64,000 nucleotides of DNA from Martinezella rhizogenes (GTDB taxonomy: Bacteria; Pseudomonadota; Alphaproteobacteria; Rhizobiales; Rhizobiaceae). The position numbers and the translations under genes are program-made. Where the stretch lies: assembly GCA_013322215.1 (NCBI GenBank), contig JAAMEZ010000021.1, positions 1-64,000 on the forward strand. Reading direction: 5' to 3'. This document shows positions 26,760 to 35,221 of the stretch, piece by piece (position 1 is the first letter of the stretch; every line of letters starts with the position of its first letter). The notes under the pieces were generated by a model that worked only from the letters and a program-made list of their open reading frames with translations, made no database searches and was not told the origin of the DNA.

Positions 26760-26784
26760 AACTTCCAGGGGTAGCTCAGGTTCC
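26760..26784 (-). promoter_or_regulatory. EcfG-like promoter for the 49-aa gene and BON gene
   Basis: Minus strand GGAAC (26784-26780), 16 nt, AGTT (26763-26760). One mismatch, as before the DUF4142 gene. Confidence 0.5.
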
Positions 26785-27341
26785 GAGCGAGCCGAGGTCG
26801 CTGACTATACAGTTTGTGTCCAAAGGCGGAACGTGGGGAACGTCACGTTCATGAAATAATCGCGCACTGGCTTGCGATTGTCTGATGAACTCGGGATCGC
26901 CGATCAACCGCTGCGGTAGACCTTGCCGCAGAAGGCTGGACGAAAGTTGCACGTCGTTTAGCCATTTAGACAGCTGAAAAACCGTCGTATCCGCAGTAGA
27001 TTTCAGGGACTGACTTCTAGAGTGGGAGAGATGCGGTTAGGAGCGCCGGGCGCTCGTCGGCAACTGTGCTGGATCAGGCGGTTCGACTCCGCGACCGCAA
27101 CCACATCGCAGTTGACGACCTGGGCGGCAATTCCAGGCAGTCTGCGCTCCGCCCGGATGCGGTGCAAACACAATGTGAAGTGCCGCCATATGAGCAGGAC
27201 AAGATGCTCGCGACCCGCCGCCCCCGTTCTGATTTGACGTTCCGGCTAAATTGATGAGTATTCGCCGGACCGGCGAGAAACCGGCGCGTGCCAGCAACTC
27301 TGGAGATAGCCTTCCCAACCTTATCGTCCAAAGGCCATACA
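26785..27341. other. Intergenic stretch without a supported gene
   Basis: About 560 bp. Several short frames exist on both strands, but none has a ribosome site or a recognisable product. An inverted repeat GAACGTG / CACGTTC lies at 26829-26850. Nothing else was recognised. Confidence 0.4.
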
Positions 27342-28793
27342 ATGAGCGCACTCAATCAGATCGAGCATATCGTCGTTCTCATGCTGGAAAACCGATCTTT
27401 CGACAGCATGCTCGGCAAACTCTATCCCAAATCACCGGGTTTTGATGGCCTGTCGGGTTCCGAAACGAATCTCGATGCAGCGGGTGTTGCATACGCTGTT
27501 CACAATATAGCCGGCTCCAGCGACGCGACAATGTCCATACCCGCCCCCGATCCGGGGGAGAGTTGGACTGACATCAATATGCAGCTGTTCGGCATGAGCT
27601 TACCAAGGCCCGGAGCGAAGCCTGATATGAGCGGCTTTGTGAAGAATTATCAGGCTCAGGCAGCCCACTCGCCCGGAGTTTATGATCCCGCCAGTGTGAT
27701 GCATTATTTCATGCCCGAGCAGGTTCCCGTAATCAGCAAACTGGCGCGGCAGTTCGCCGTATGTGATCGCTGGTTCGCTTCCGCCCCGTGCCAGACCTGG
27801 CCGAACCGCTTTTTCGTGCATACTGCTACGGCCAATGGCTATGAGAACAATTCACCTGTGCACTTCCCATACCAGATGCCGACGATTTACAATCGCATCG
27901 ACGATGCGCAATTACCAGGCGGTTGGAAGATCTACTTCCATGACGTGCCGCAATCGATCACACTTCAGAAGCTCTCGCTTTCACTAAATCGTTTTCGACT
28001 TTTCGACGAATTTCTGACGGACGCGAAAACGGGAGATTTGCCTGCCTACTCGTTTATTGAGCCACGCTACTTCGCCGACGTATCACTGCCGAACGATCAG
28101 CACCCACCCCATGTGATAACTCTTGGCGAGCAGCTGATTGCCGACGTTTATAACGCGGTTCGCAATGGCCCTGAGTGGACGCGAACACTTCTCATCATTA
28201 CCTATGACGAACATGGCGGATGCTATGACCATGTTCCGCCTCCGCCGGCACAACCGCCGGAGCCAAGACGACCCGGGGCCGCATTCGATTTTAGTCGGTA
28301 TGGTGTGCGTGTGCCCGCTGTTGTTGTCTCGCCCTACGTTCCCGAGGGTACGGTGCTGCGACCGCAAAACGACACGCCTTTTGATCACACATCCATCATC
28401 GCCACGTTGCGTAAACGCTTTCCCAATCTGGGACCACCTTTGACGAAACGCGATGCGATCGCACCAGACTTGTCGATTGCTCTGACCCTCGCGACTCCAG
28501 ACAATCCGGGGCCGGAATGGCTCGATGCCACACCCTACAGCGCGTCGCCTGCCGACGTTGCTCAAGCGCGGATAGCACCGCCAAACGGAATGCAGGCAGC
28601 ACTACTCGAGTTTGCAGCAAATATGCAAAATGGCGCAACCGGCGCAGCGCTTGAAGCAAGCAGCTTCATCGGTCAGCAAATGCAAGCCTTATCGCAGGGC
28701 CTTAATGGCGTTCCCGACGGTATCGCCAAAGACGTGGCATCCTCGATCACGTACATCAAGTCTCGCCTCGGCGCACTGTTCCGTACCGTGTGA
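27342..28793 (+). CDS. Phosphoesterase family (phospholipase C / acid phosphatase-like)
   Basis: 483-aa enzyme of the PF04185 phosphoesterase family, to which bacterial phospholipase C and AcpA belong. The active-site start is HIVVLMLENRSFDSMLG, with E16, N17 and the presumed nucleophile S19. Further metal-ligand blocks are FVHTATANGYENN, YDEHGGCYDHVPPPP and TPFDHTSIIATLRKRFP. Unlike most relatives it has no signal peptide, because the catalytic strand begins within ten residues of the start. The ATG at 27342 is chosen as the first Met of the domain; an in-frame ATG 54 bp upstream adds unrelated sequence. Substrate could be a phospholipid or phosphomonoester. Confidence 0.82.
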   Translation: MSALNQIEHIVVLMLENRSFDSMLGKLYPKSPGFDGLSGSETNLDAAGVAYAVHNIAGSSDATMSIPAPDPGESWTDINMQLFGMSLPRPGAKPDMSGFVKNYQAQAAHSPGVYDPASVMHYFMPEQVPVISKLARQFAVCDRWFASAPCQTWPNRFFVHTATANGYENNSPVHFPYQMPTIYNRIDDAQLPGGWKIYFHDVPQSITLQKLSLSLNRFRLFDEFLTDAKTGDLPAYSFIEPRYFADVSLPNDQHPPHVITLGEQLIADVYNAVRNGPEWTRTLLIITYDEHGGCYDHVPPPPAQPPEPRRPGAAFDFSRYGVRVPAVVVSPYVPEGTVLRPQNDTPFDHTSIIATLRKRFPNLGPPLTKRDAIAPDLSIALTLATPDNPGPEWLDATPYSASPADVAQARIAPPNGMQAALLEFAANMQNGATGAALEASSFIGQQMQALSQGLNGVPDGIAKDVASSITYIKSRLGALFRTV

Positions 28794-28975
28794 GGTCGAC
28801 AGGGCAGAGGGACTGCGTGGCAATTCAACTTCCCCCGATCGATGTGGGATCGGATGAACATCGGCATGAAACACTTTCTGGCCGGCGGCTTCGCGAACGT
28901 TCGAGCCGAAATTAAACCCGGATACGGTCGGATCATCGCTCCCAATCATTTCCCGATAGACCATCGCCAGTTCGT

Positions 28976-29111
28976 GTATGGCCTCTCGCTCTTGACGATT
29001 GCGCTGGATACCGGCTTCGAGTCGATCGCTCCGTTCAATCGAGCGTTCAAGGCGCAAACCGGAGAAACGCCAAGCGAATCCCTTAAACGGACTCTTGCGG
29101 AGCCGGTCTGA
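28976..29111 (+). pseudogene. Remnant of an AraC-type regulator (second helix-turn-helix)
   Basis: The frame contains LLTIALDTGFESIAPFNRAF followed by KAQTGETPSE, the signature of the second helix-turn-helix at the C-terminus of AraC-family regulators. Nothing upstream in any frame resembles the rest of an AraC protein, and the residues before it (from 28842) are unrelated. It is therefore a decayed or truncated regulator, in the same orientation as the acyltransferase gene that starts 109 bp later and that it may once have controlled. Confidence 0.6.
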
Positions 29112-29186
29112 CGCACCGATTATTGAAAACGGCCAGATTTCGGCGATCCTGAGCGCGACTTTCGGCGCGACCGGTTCGGCCTTGGG

Positions 29187-29226
29187 CATCATATTCGCAT
29201 CCAGTACAGGAGATGCGAATATGATG
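29187..29226. repeat. Long inverted repeat spanning the acyltransferase start
   Basis: Perfect 15-bp arms CATCATATTCGCATC (29187-29201) and GATGCGAATATGATG (29212-29226) separated by 10 nt. The right arm contains the start codon at 29221, and the GGAG ribosome site (29209-29212) lies at the loop edge. It could be a regulator operator or an mRNA hairpin masking translation initiation. Confidence 0.7.
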
Positions 29227-30375
29227 GAACCCGCTTCACCGACGACCCACAGGCTCATTTATATCGACAATCTGCGCTGGTCGGCGATCAGCATGGTTGT
29301 GGTCATGCACGCCGCCGTCACCTACTCGCCGTTTGGAAGCTGGTACTACCGCGAGCATCCGCCGCTGGGCCTGGTTACCAAGGTGGCCTTTGCGGCCTAC
29401 CAGTCGTTTCAGCACGCAGTCTCTATGGGGCTGCTGTTCGGTATCGCTGGATACTTTGCCGCCGGTATGGTCGCCCGTCGCGGCGTCTTCGGCTTCATGC
29501 AGGAACGGCTGTATCGTCTCGGCATACCACTCCTCCTATACATCGGGCTGATTGGACCGCTGACAGAGTATTACGTGGCGGGATCATGGTGGTCGCAGCC
29601 GCATCGTAGTTTCGAAGAGGACTGGCTGCACCACCTCTCCAACGGCCAACTTCTCGACGGTTCCGGCCCGCTCTGGTTCTGCCTGGTGCTGTTGCTGTTT
29701 TCCTGCTGCTTTGCCCTGTTTTGCTGCTTCCGACAGATCGGCCAGCCCTCTGCCCGGTCGGTACCGGGCCTTGCTCCTGTGCTAGGCTTTGTCCTCGTGA
29801 TGAGCACCGTGACGTTCGCAGTTGGGCTGCTGTCGCCTGAGGGCCTCACCATCCTCAACATCGACATTCACGACGCGCCGCAGTACCCCTTCATGTTCGC
29901 CGCCGGGGTTGCGGCGTGGCGGGGCGATTGGCTGCGACAGATTTCGAGTGGTGCGGGACGGCGCTGGTTGGTAGGAGGGCTGTTTGGGAGCATCGCGCTG
30001 TGGGCAGCGATCGTCGTCTTTGGAGGAGCCCTCGAGGGTCGGCTGGCCGATTATGGCGGTGGTTGGCATTGGCAGGCGGCAGGCATGGACTTTTGGCGGT
30101 CGGCAACGTGTGCCTCGCTCAGCCTAGGATTAGTTGTGCTATATCGTGACCTCTTCGACTATCAGGGTCCGGTGACGAGGTTCCTCAGCCGGAATGCCTT
30201 CGGCGTTTACGTTCTGCACGCTCCCGTTCTCATCGCGGTGACCCGCGTGATGCACGATTGGACCATTGCCCCGCAATGGAAATTCCTGATGGCAAGCCTC
30301 GTCGGCGTGGTCGCCAGCTTTCTGGTCGTCGGATTGCTGGCTCGACGCGTTCCGGGGCTACGCGCCATACTGTAA
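29221..30375 (+). CDS. Acyltransferase-3 family integral membrane protein
   Basis: 384-aa protein with about ten membrane helices, matching the acyltransferase-3 (OpgC/OafA-like) family. The N-terminal block IYIDNLRWSAISMVVVMHAA carries the essential His of the family's H-x10-R-type motif. Later blocks are FLSRNAFGVYVLHAPVLIAV and the C-terminal Arg-rich cytoplasmic edge. Members O-acylate glycans, glucans or lipids; the acceptor is unknown. Two ATGs at 29221 and 29224 are available, with GGAG 8 nt upstream. The start region is buried in a long inverted repeat. Base composition is GC-rich, like the main genome. Confidence 0.82.
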   Translation: MMEPASPTTHRLIYIDNLRWSAISMVVVMHAAVTYSPFGSWYYREHPPLGLVTKVAFAAYQSFQHAVSMGLLFGIAGYFAAGMVARRGVFGFMQERLYRLGIPLLLYIGLIGPLTEYYVAGSWWSQPHRSFEEDWLHHLSNGQLLDGSGPLWFCLVLLLFSCCFALFCCFRQIGQPSARSVPGLAPVLGFVLVMSTVTFAVGLLSPEGLTILNIDIHDAPQYPFMFAAGVAAWRGDWLRQISSGAGRRWLVGGLFGSIALWAAIVVFGGALEGRLADYGGGWHWQAAGMDFWRSATCASLSLGLVVLYRDLFDYQGPVTRFLSRNAFGVYVLHAPVLIAVTRVMHDWTIAPQWKFLMASLVGVVASFLVVGLLARRVPGLRAIL

Positions 30376-30769
30376 ACGTTGGAGTGCTGATGGGATTGTG
30401 GAGCAAGCGGCAGGCGGTGACGCGCGACGTATTGCAAAGCTGCTGCAGCGAAAATTGGATGTCGAAGTGCCCGACGACGCTTTGATTGGGGGCGTAGCGC
30501 CGTCGGACACTGCATGGGCCAGATCCGGGTGGCGTCTAATCTGGCAGAAATACTCTGCCATCTACCGAAGGTTTAGTTAAGCTGCCCGAATGGATGGGCG
30601 CGGAGGCGCGTCGCAGGCACGGCCCGCTATCTAAGATGTGCTGATTCTTCGAGTGTAGCCGATAGCTTGCCGCTATGTCGTATCGCCCAGCTCAATAAAC
30701 GAATACAACCATTGAATACATTAGAATATGCGATATATCTGCCGAGATACGACGCAACTCTGGTGGCCA
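30376..30769. other. Intergenic stretch, 394 bp
   Basis: A 60-residue open frame at 30398-30580 has no ribosome site and no recognisable product. The last 150 bp are AT-richer and could hold a promoter for the DUF6894 gene. Nothing further is supported. Confidence 0.35.
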
Positions 30770-30985
30770 ATGGCGCGATACAATTTCAAGGTACGGGATG
30801 AAACGAAACGTATTTTGGCGAAAAGCCACATTGATGAGGAAGATCAACTGACGGCCTGCAGAGCCGTTGCCATGGCGCTTGCTACCTTTGCCTTCAACGC
30901 GAAAGCACCTCCGAGCACGTCAGTGGAACTTGAAGATTCGTCGGGCAATCGCGTCGCCGTCATCACCCTGCTTGTCGAAACCTGA
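30770..30985 (+). CDS. DUF6894-like small protein
   Basis: 71-aa protein with the layout of the short rhizobial DUF6894 proteins: MARYNFKVRDE at the start, a middle acidic helix with an AVAMAL run, and an ending SVELEDSSGNRVAVITL. These proteins have no known function and occur in many copies per genome. The ATG at 30770 fits the family better than the one at 30728. No clear ribosome site was seen, and GTGGCC overlaps the start region. Confidence 0.55.
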   Translation: MARYNFKVRDETKRILAKSHIDEEDQLTACRAVAMALATFAFNAKAPPSTSVELEDSSGNRVAVITLLVET

Positions 30986-31011
30986 GCGCAGTCTTGCAGA
31001 TGGAACCATGA

Positions 31012-31356
31012 TCATGGGAGATCTGCCGTCGCGCATTCCCCAAGCAGATGCCGGAGCGTTACAGGCTCGTCCTCACTGCCTGATGCGCTCAATAACTTCT
31101 GGTTCGCATTGCGAGTCGACGAGAACTGACGAATGCCGCCAGCCTGTGAGCGAATGTCGTTAAGGAAATCTTGCAGGTTTTCGATCCCGCGATTGGTGAA
31201 GACGATGATGCTCTCGTCGGATCCGTCACTGACATGGATCATTTCGCCCTCATCGATATTGTCTGAATTGCGGGCGACTTCCGTCAGCAACTCGATATTC
31301 TCGTCGATGAGTTTCGCCACATAGTCCATCGCGTAAAAGAGGGTCGGGCGAGCCAT
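31012..31356 (-). CDS. Hypothetical protein
   Basis: 114-aa soluble acidic protein starting MARPTLFYAMDYVAKLIDEN. It has an alpha/beta look (EMIHVSDGSDESIIVFTNRG then a helix, IENLQDFLNDI) and no family is recognised. A GAGAGG motif lies about 10 nt before the ATG. It converges on the DUF6894 gene. A 16-bp palindrome (31451-31466) lies 95 bp upstream. Confidence 0.55.
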   Translation of the reverse strand: MARPTLFYAMDYVAKLIDENIELLTEVARNSDNIDEGEMIHVSDGSDESIIVFTNRGIENLQDFLNDIRSQAGGIRQFSSTRNANQKLLSASGSEDEPVTLRHLLGECATADLP

Positions 31357-31846
31357 CGTGGAGCCTCTCGGTCGCCTTGAAAGCGTTTAGCGGTTTTGAG
31401 ACGTTTCTAGAGGATGTTGACGTTTTCTGCCTTGGTCTTTCCAGTCCTGCGATCTTGACCAAGATCATAGGTGTTCATTTGCGTCGCGATTTCACCCCGT
31501 TTTACATTTCATCGCACCCCTGTTTCGATATAGATATAGCAGGTTGATCAGCGGGTTCCTCCTGACTCAATGGATCAACCTCAAATGAAAATCCGGATTA
31601 AAGCGTCGTGAAGCTCGACATTGCTTCACTCCTGGCGTTCGCTTGAGCAATATCGCTCGTCAATGGCTCGCACGGGAAGCTGAAGCGCGGGCGATGCGAT
31701 TGAGTTGCTTGCTGTTAGATTATGCCCTTTAGGGATTTAAGGAAGGCCCGTCCCCGGCTACTCCTTCTGGTTACGTAGAAATTTTCACCGATCCCTGTAT
31801 CTTGTGCGGCGAAGAATTAAATGCCGGAATATCGAAGCGATCTTAA
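31357..31846. other. Intergenic region upstream of the 860-aa gene, with palindromes
   Basis: 490 bp between divergent genes. It holds the palindrome GATCTTG-AC-CAAGATC (31451-31466) and a 9-bp inverted repeat AGGTTGATC / GATCAACCT (31541-31549 and 31573-31581). No open frame with a ribosome site was found. It is AT-richer than the flanks and probably carries promoters for both neighbours. Confidence 0.45.
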
Positions 31847-34429
31847 GTGTTTAAGGTGTCGAAAGTGGCGGCTCTTCCCAAAAATGGCTTCTTTCAATAT
31901 TTGCTTTATGGCTCGCTGCTCGCGTCTTCTGCGGCAGCTGCGCTTATGGGGAGTCCCGCCAGGGCGGATCTTTTCGCAAGAGAGGGTATTCAGTATTTCC
32001 CGCGGAAAGTGAATGTGCTCTCAGCCGACTACGACGGGAACTACCTCCCACAGGTTATCAAGCGTGATATCTTCATTTTTCAGCCTCACGTCATCGTCGA
32101 TACCCCTTTGTATAGCAGCGGCGGCGACATAACGATCGCCGCCGACGATTTGGCGATCAATGCGCCGATCGATACCCGGGTGCGTTTCCAGGTGCAGCCG
32201 TATTTCTGGCGTCCGAACAGTAAGGGCTATGAGGGGAATTACGATTCACCCGACGGTGTCAACTTTGACATCTTGTTCAGGAGCGTGGCGAGTTTGGAAA
32301 GGCCGTTCCACGATGTCTATTATTGGAGAGAGGCGTACGATAGCACAAGAAAGATGTACGTTTTCGGTGTGAGGGAACCGCCGCCGCTCGATACTGATCC
32401 TTTTTCCGATGATCACACCGGTGAGAAGTTCGTGCAGCTTCCGTCAGGACTTATTCCTCATGCAGATGGAGCGACTAGGGGGAGCTATGATCAGGTCAAC
32501 GCTAGAAATGGTGAGGACGCGCCGGGGCAATCGGTCGTTTGGTCTGAGGTCAAGTCCGGCACAATCCGGATTTTCGCCAATCGCATATCTTTGTGTGCGG
32601 CATGCATCGCCGCGATCAACGTCCATAAGGATGTGAAATACTGGGGCGGATTGATGGATCCGTATGATCCCGCCCCGAGCGGCGCCGACGGGGCGGTCGC
32701 GCGAGCTTCGTTTTTTGAAGCAGGTGGTCTGAAAGGCGGGCGCGGTGGATTTGGGAGTTCCTATTACTGTCCCCACGAAATCAGGCCCGGCAACTGGTGT
32801 GGAAATCTCGATGGAAGGCCGGGCGCCCATTCCGGCGCGCCTGGAAAGGGAGGCGACGCGGGCGACGTCGAGCTCTATTTGGTGAATACCCAGGCCAACG
32901 AAGCCGCCGCATCTCTGCTCAAACAAGCGACCGATGTCGAGGGAGGGTACCCGGCCGGTTTGAGTGATGTGATCACGCCCTCGGTTGCAGCGCTCAGAAG
33001 CGATAGCACCCGGAATGTGTTCAAGCCGACGGGTCACCCTCGTGATCCAGGTCCCTTAAGGGGCGCTGATGGAAACTTTTCCGTAAGCTATGTCAACTCT
33101 GACCAAGCGATCGAAAATATTTCCGAGTTTCTTCAAACGCTCCTGATTCAGAATAAGTATGATATCGGTGGGCTGATCCAACCTGCCAGAACCAACGACG
33201 GTACGTTTTTCCTTTTCCCCGACAAGATGTTGGTTCCCATGTTCTTGCAGGAGCTGTCGGACCTCAGGCGTAGTCTCCTTGCCGAAACACCGGGCGCGCT
33301 TGGTAAGCCTTCTTCAAGCGTCGTTTTGCCTCCACTCCTGTCGACGTTGACTTGTGATTCGAGCAAGTACGTCTCTCTCGAGACGCTGGCCGGCAGTGTT
33401 CTTGATCAGATCTGCGAGATGAAAGCCGACCGCGGCCTCGATGATGTACGCTCCGTTTTGCTGCATGGCGGAGGCTTGTTGGAGCCGGCGTCCTCGGACA
33501 GCGCAGTTCTCATACAGCATGCCGAAACCATCGCTCAATTGGAGGACACCAAGGAGCTATTGCGGAAAATCCTTGATAGGCTCGATCAGATAAAGGGACA
33601 GATCGATCAGGCCTCCTTTGCTCAACTGAAAGATCGTATCGAGGCGAAGCTGAACGAACTCGATAAGGTCAGGAAGGACATCATTGCAAAAGCCCCTAAA
33701 AATCCAGGGTTTGGGGACTGGCAAGGGCATGTTCAGGGCATGGTCGACCATTTCGTGAAGGCCTACGGGGCGATTGTATCCGAGACATATCCCCTCGCCG
33801 CAAAAGAGTTCGCCGACGGTATGAAAGACGCCGATTACGTGCTGGAAACGAAAGTTGCGGTTGACGGCGCGGATGCCAGCGATGTCGACAATGAAATTGA
33901 AAGCCTGAAGGTAGCGCTTCGAGATCTTAAGGATGCCTTTGAGCAGAGCGTGATCGACCTCTCCGCGCTTCGCGATGCAAACGTGGCAGGGCTGGTCGAA
34001 GATCGCACAAAGAAAATCGACAGACAGGTCGAGGGTGTGGTTGCTTTTGACCAATTGTATCGCGGCGCCATTCAAGACTACCTTCTTGCGCCAGCAAAAC
34101 AGGGTGAGCGGCTTGCTGGAAACATCACGCAGATCGGCAACACGCTGGATGGTGAGCTTGGCCAGGGAAAGGACTTCAATGCGATTACCGTCGGCGATAG
34201 CTGCTCGCAACCAGTGAGTTATGATTCAGCGTCCGGTTGGCTTGGATGCGTTATGATGGAAAGACGCAGCCAAGATTATGCGGTCATCCTGGACTCTGGA
34301 GCAATGACCAATATTCCGCTGATCGTCATCGGCAGCGGCACGGGCGCCGTTCCCGTGAACTTTGGAAATCTGGCGAAGAAGGATCAGATCAAATTTCTGG
34401 AGCTCGGTGGTTCGATCAATCGAAATTGA
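31847..34429 (+). CDS. Large exported protein of unknown family
   Basis: 860-aa protein. A GTG start gives an N-terminal signal peptide with a hydrophobic core LLYGSLLASSAAAAL and a likely cleavage after ARA near residue 41. Residues about 45-350 contain beta-rich blocks (YSSGGDITIAADDLAINAP; SGTIRIFANRISLC) and a glycine-rich stretch (GAPGKGGDAGDVELYL) like those in right-handed beta-helix proteins. Residues about 560-615 form a charged coiled coil (LEDTKELLRKILDRLDQIKG). The rest is helical, with a short beta C-terminus. Paired Cys residues (CAAC) suggest disulfides. No family is recognised. It lies upstream of the C39-like and TPS genes in the same orientation, separated by about 400 bp gaps, so a shared function is possible but unproven. 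Confidence 0.75.
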   Translation: MFKVSKVAALPKNGFFQYLLYGSLLASSAAAALMGSPARADLFAREGIQYFPRKVNVLSADYDGNYLPQVIKRDIFIFQPHVIVDTPLYSSGGDITIAADDLAINAPIDTRVRFQVQPYFWRPNSKGYEGNYDSPDGVNFDILFRSVASLERPFHDVYYWREAYDSTRKMYVFGVREPPPLDTDPFSDDHTGEKFVQLPSGLIPHADGATRGSYDQVNARNGEDAPGQSVVWSEVKSGTIRIFANRISLCAACIAAINVHKDVKYWGGLMDPYDPAPSGADGAVARASFFEAGGLKGGRGGFGSSYYCPHEIRPGNWCGNLDGRPGAHSGAPGKGGDAGDVELYLVNTQANEAAASLLKQATDVEGGYPAGLSDVITPSVAALRSDSTRNVFKPTGHPRDPGPLRGADGNFSVSYVNSDQAIENISEFLQTLLIQNKYDIGGLIQPARTNDGTFFLFPDKMLVPMFLQELSDLRRSLLAETPGALGKPSSSVVLPPLLSTLTCDSSKYVSLETLAGSVLDQICEMKADRGLDDVRSVLLHGGGLLEPASSDSAVLIQHAETIAQLEDTKELLRKILDRLDQIKGQIDQASFAQLKDRIEAKLNELDKVRKDIIAKAPKNPGFGDWQGHVQGMVDHFVKAYGAIVSETYPLAAKEFADGMKDADYVLETKVAVDGADASDVDNEIESLKVALRDLKDAFEQSVIDLSALRDANVAGLVEDRTKKIDRQVEGVVAFDQLYRGAIQDYLLAPAKQGERLAGNITQIGNTLDGELGQGKDFNAITVGDSCSQPVSYDSASGWLGCVMMERRSQDYAVILDSGAMTNIPLIVIGSGTGAVPVNFGNLAKKDQIKFLELGGSINRN

Positions 34430-34831
34430 CGCTCACGGTCGCTTGACGGGATCGTTGCGCCAGTACCTTAGAGATCTGACTGCGATCCAGCCGTATTTTG
34501 CTTATCTGTATTTAGGCCCTTTAATTGCGGGAGATAGTTAAGTCGTTTCGCATTGCCATTAGCCCGACGGCGTCGCAACAGCGTCAACGCCCCTGGGGAG
34601 CGAGCGGCAATGGATTTGTCGCTTAGACAAAAGGTAGTTAGCTAAAATGACCCAATAGCAAGTGGCGGATCATCGCCCCTCTCTCAGACTGTGCCTGTGG
34701 AAGAAGCGAATGCGCTCTGAAGCTCGCCTTCCCGTTCGGAGCGGGCAGAAGTGGCGGAGCTGCAGGCGGCTTGTATTCCTTCACCGCACGACCATTTCCT
34801 TACGAAGAGCACCAACCAGTAAGGGGCCGCA
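34430..34831. other. Intergenic stretch, 402 bp
   Basis: No frame with a ribosome site and no strong hairpin were seen. It is likely the untranslated or promoter region of the C39-like gene. Confidence 0.35.
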
Positions 34832-35221
34832 ATGCGATTTTCCTTTTTATCACAGCGCCCACGTGACGACGGATGCGGCGTTGTCGTACTGCAAATGCTG
34901 ACGAGCATGACCTATGACGACGTCGCTCGTCGCGTACCGTGGGGTGATCGGACCGTTCATTACATGACTTGGGTGGACATTTGCACTGTGCTCCAAAGTC
35001 TTGGATGGGCGATTGAGAAGCCGATCAAGGTCGTTGGCTGGGGTGAGATCGAAGGGGTTGCGATCGTTCATGTCGAGCCTGACCACTTCATTCTCTACGA
35101 CGCCGACGAAGGTCTGTTTTACGATCCAGCAGCAGCGAGAGGACCAGCGGATATAGTCGATCTCACACCGTTGAGTTATCTTAAAGTAGGCGGCGCCATA
35201 CCGCGGCTATTTCAGCTCTAG
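34832..35221 (+). CDS. Stand-alone C39-like cysteine peptidase domain
   Basis: 129-aa protein with the layout of peptidase family C39. Q8 (oxyanion position) is followed by C15 in PRDDGCGVVVLQMLTSMTYD, H85 in EPDHFILYDADEG and D99 in LFYDPAAARG. In ABC exporters such domains cleave double-glycine leaders; here there is no transporter or membrane segment and no signal peptide. Free-standing C39-like domains also occur in polymorphic-toxin loci and as chaperone-like inactive forms. The catalytic residues appear intact. AAGGGG lies 6 nt before the ATG. It lies between the 860-aa exported protein and the TPS operon. Confidence 0.65.
   Translation: MRFSFLSQRPRDDGCGVVVLQMLTSMTYDDVARRVPWGDRTVHYMTWVDICTVLQSLGWAIEKPIKVVGWGEIEGVAIVHVEPDHFILYDADEGLFYDPAAARGPADIVDLTPLSYLKVGGAIPRLFQL

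Noticed and set aside
26790..27020. Minus-strand frame ending at 26774-26772 with a protein-like look
   Set aside because: No ATG, no ribosome site, and it overlaps the promoter of the 49-aa gene; evidence too thin to call.
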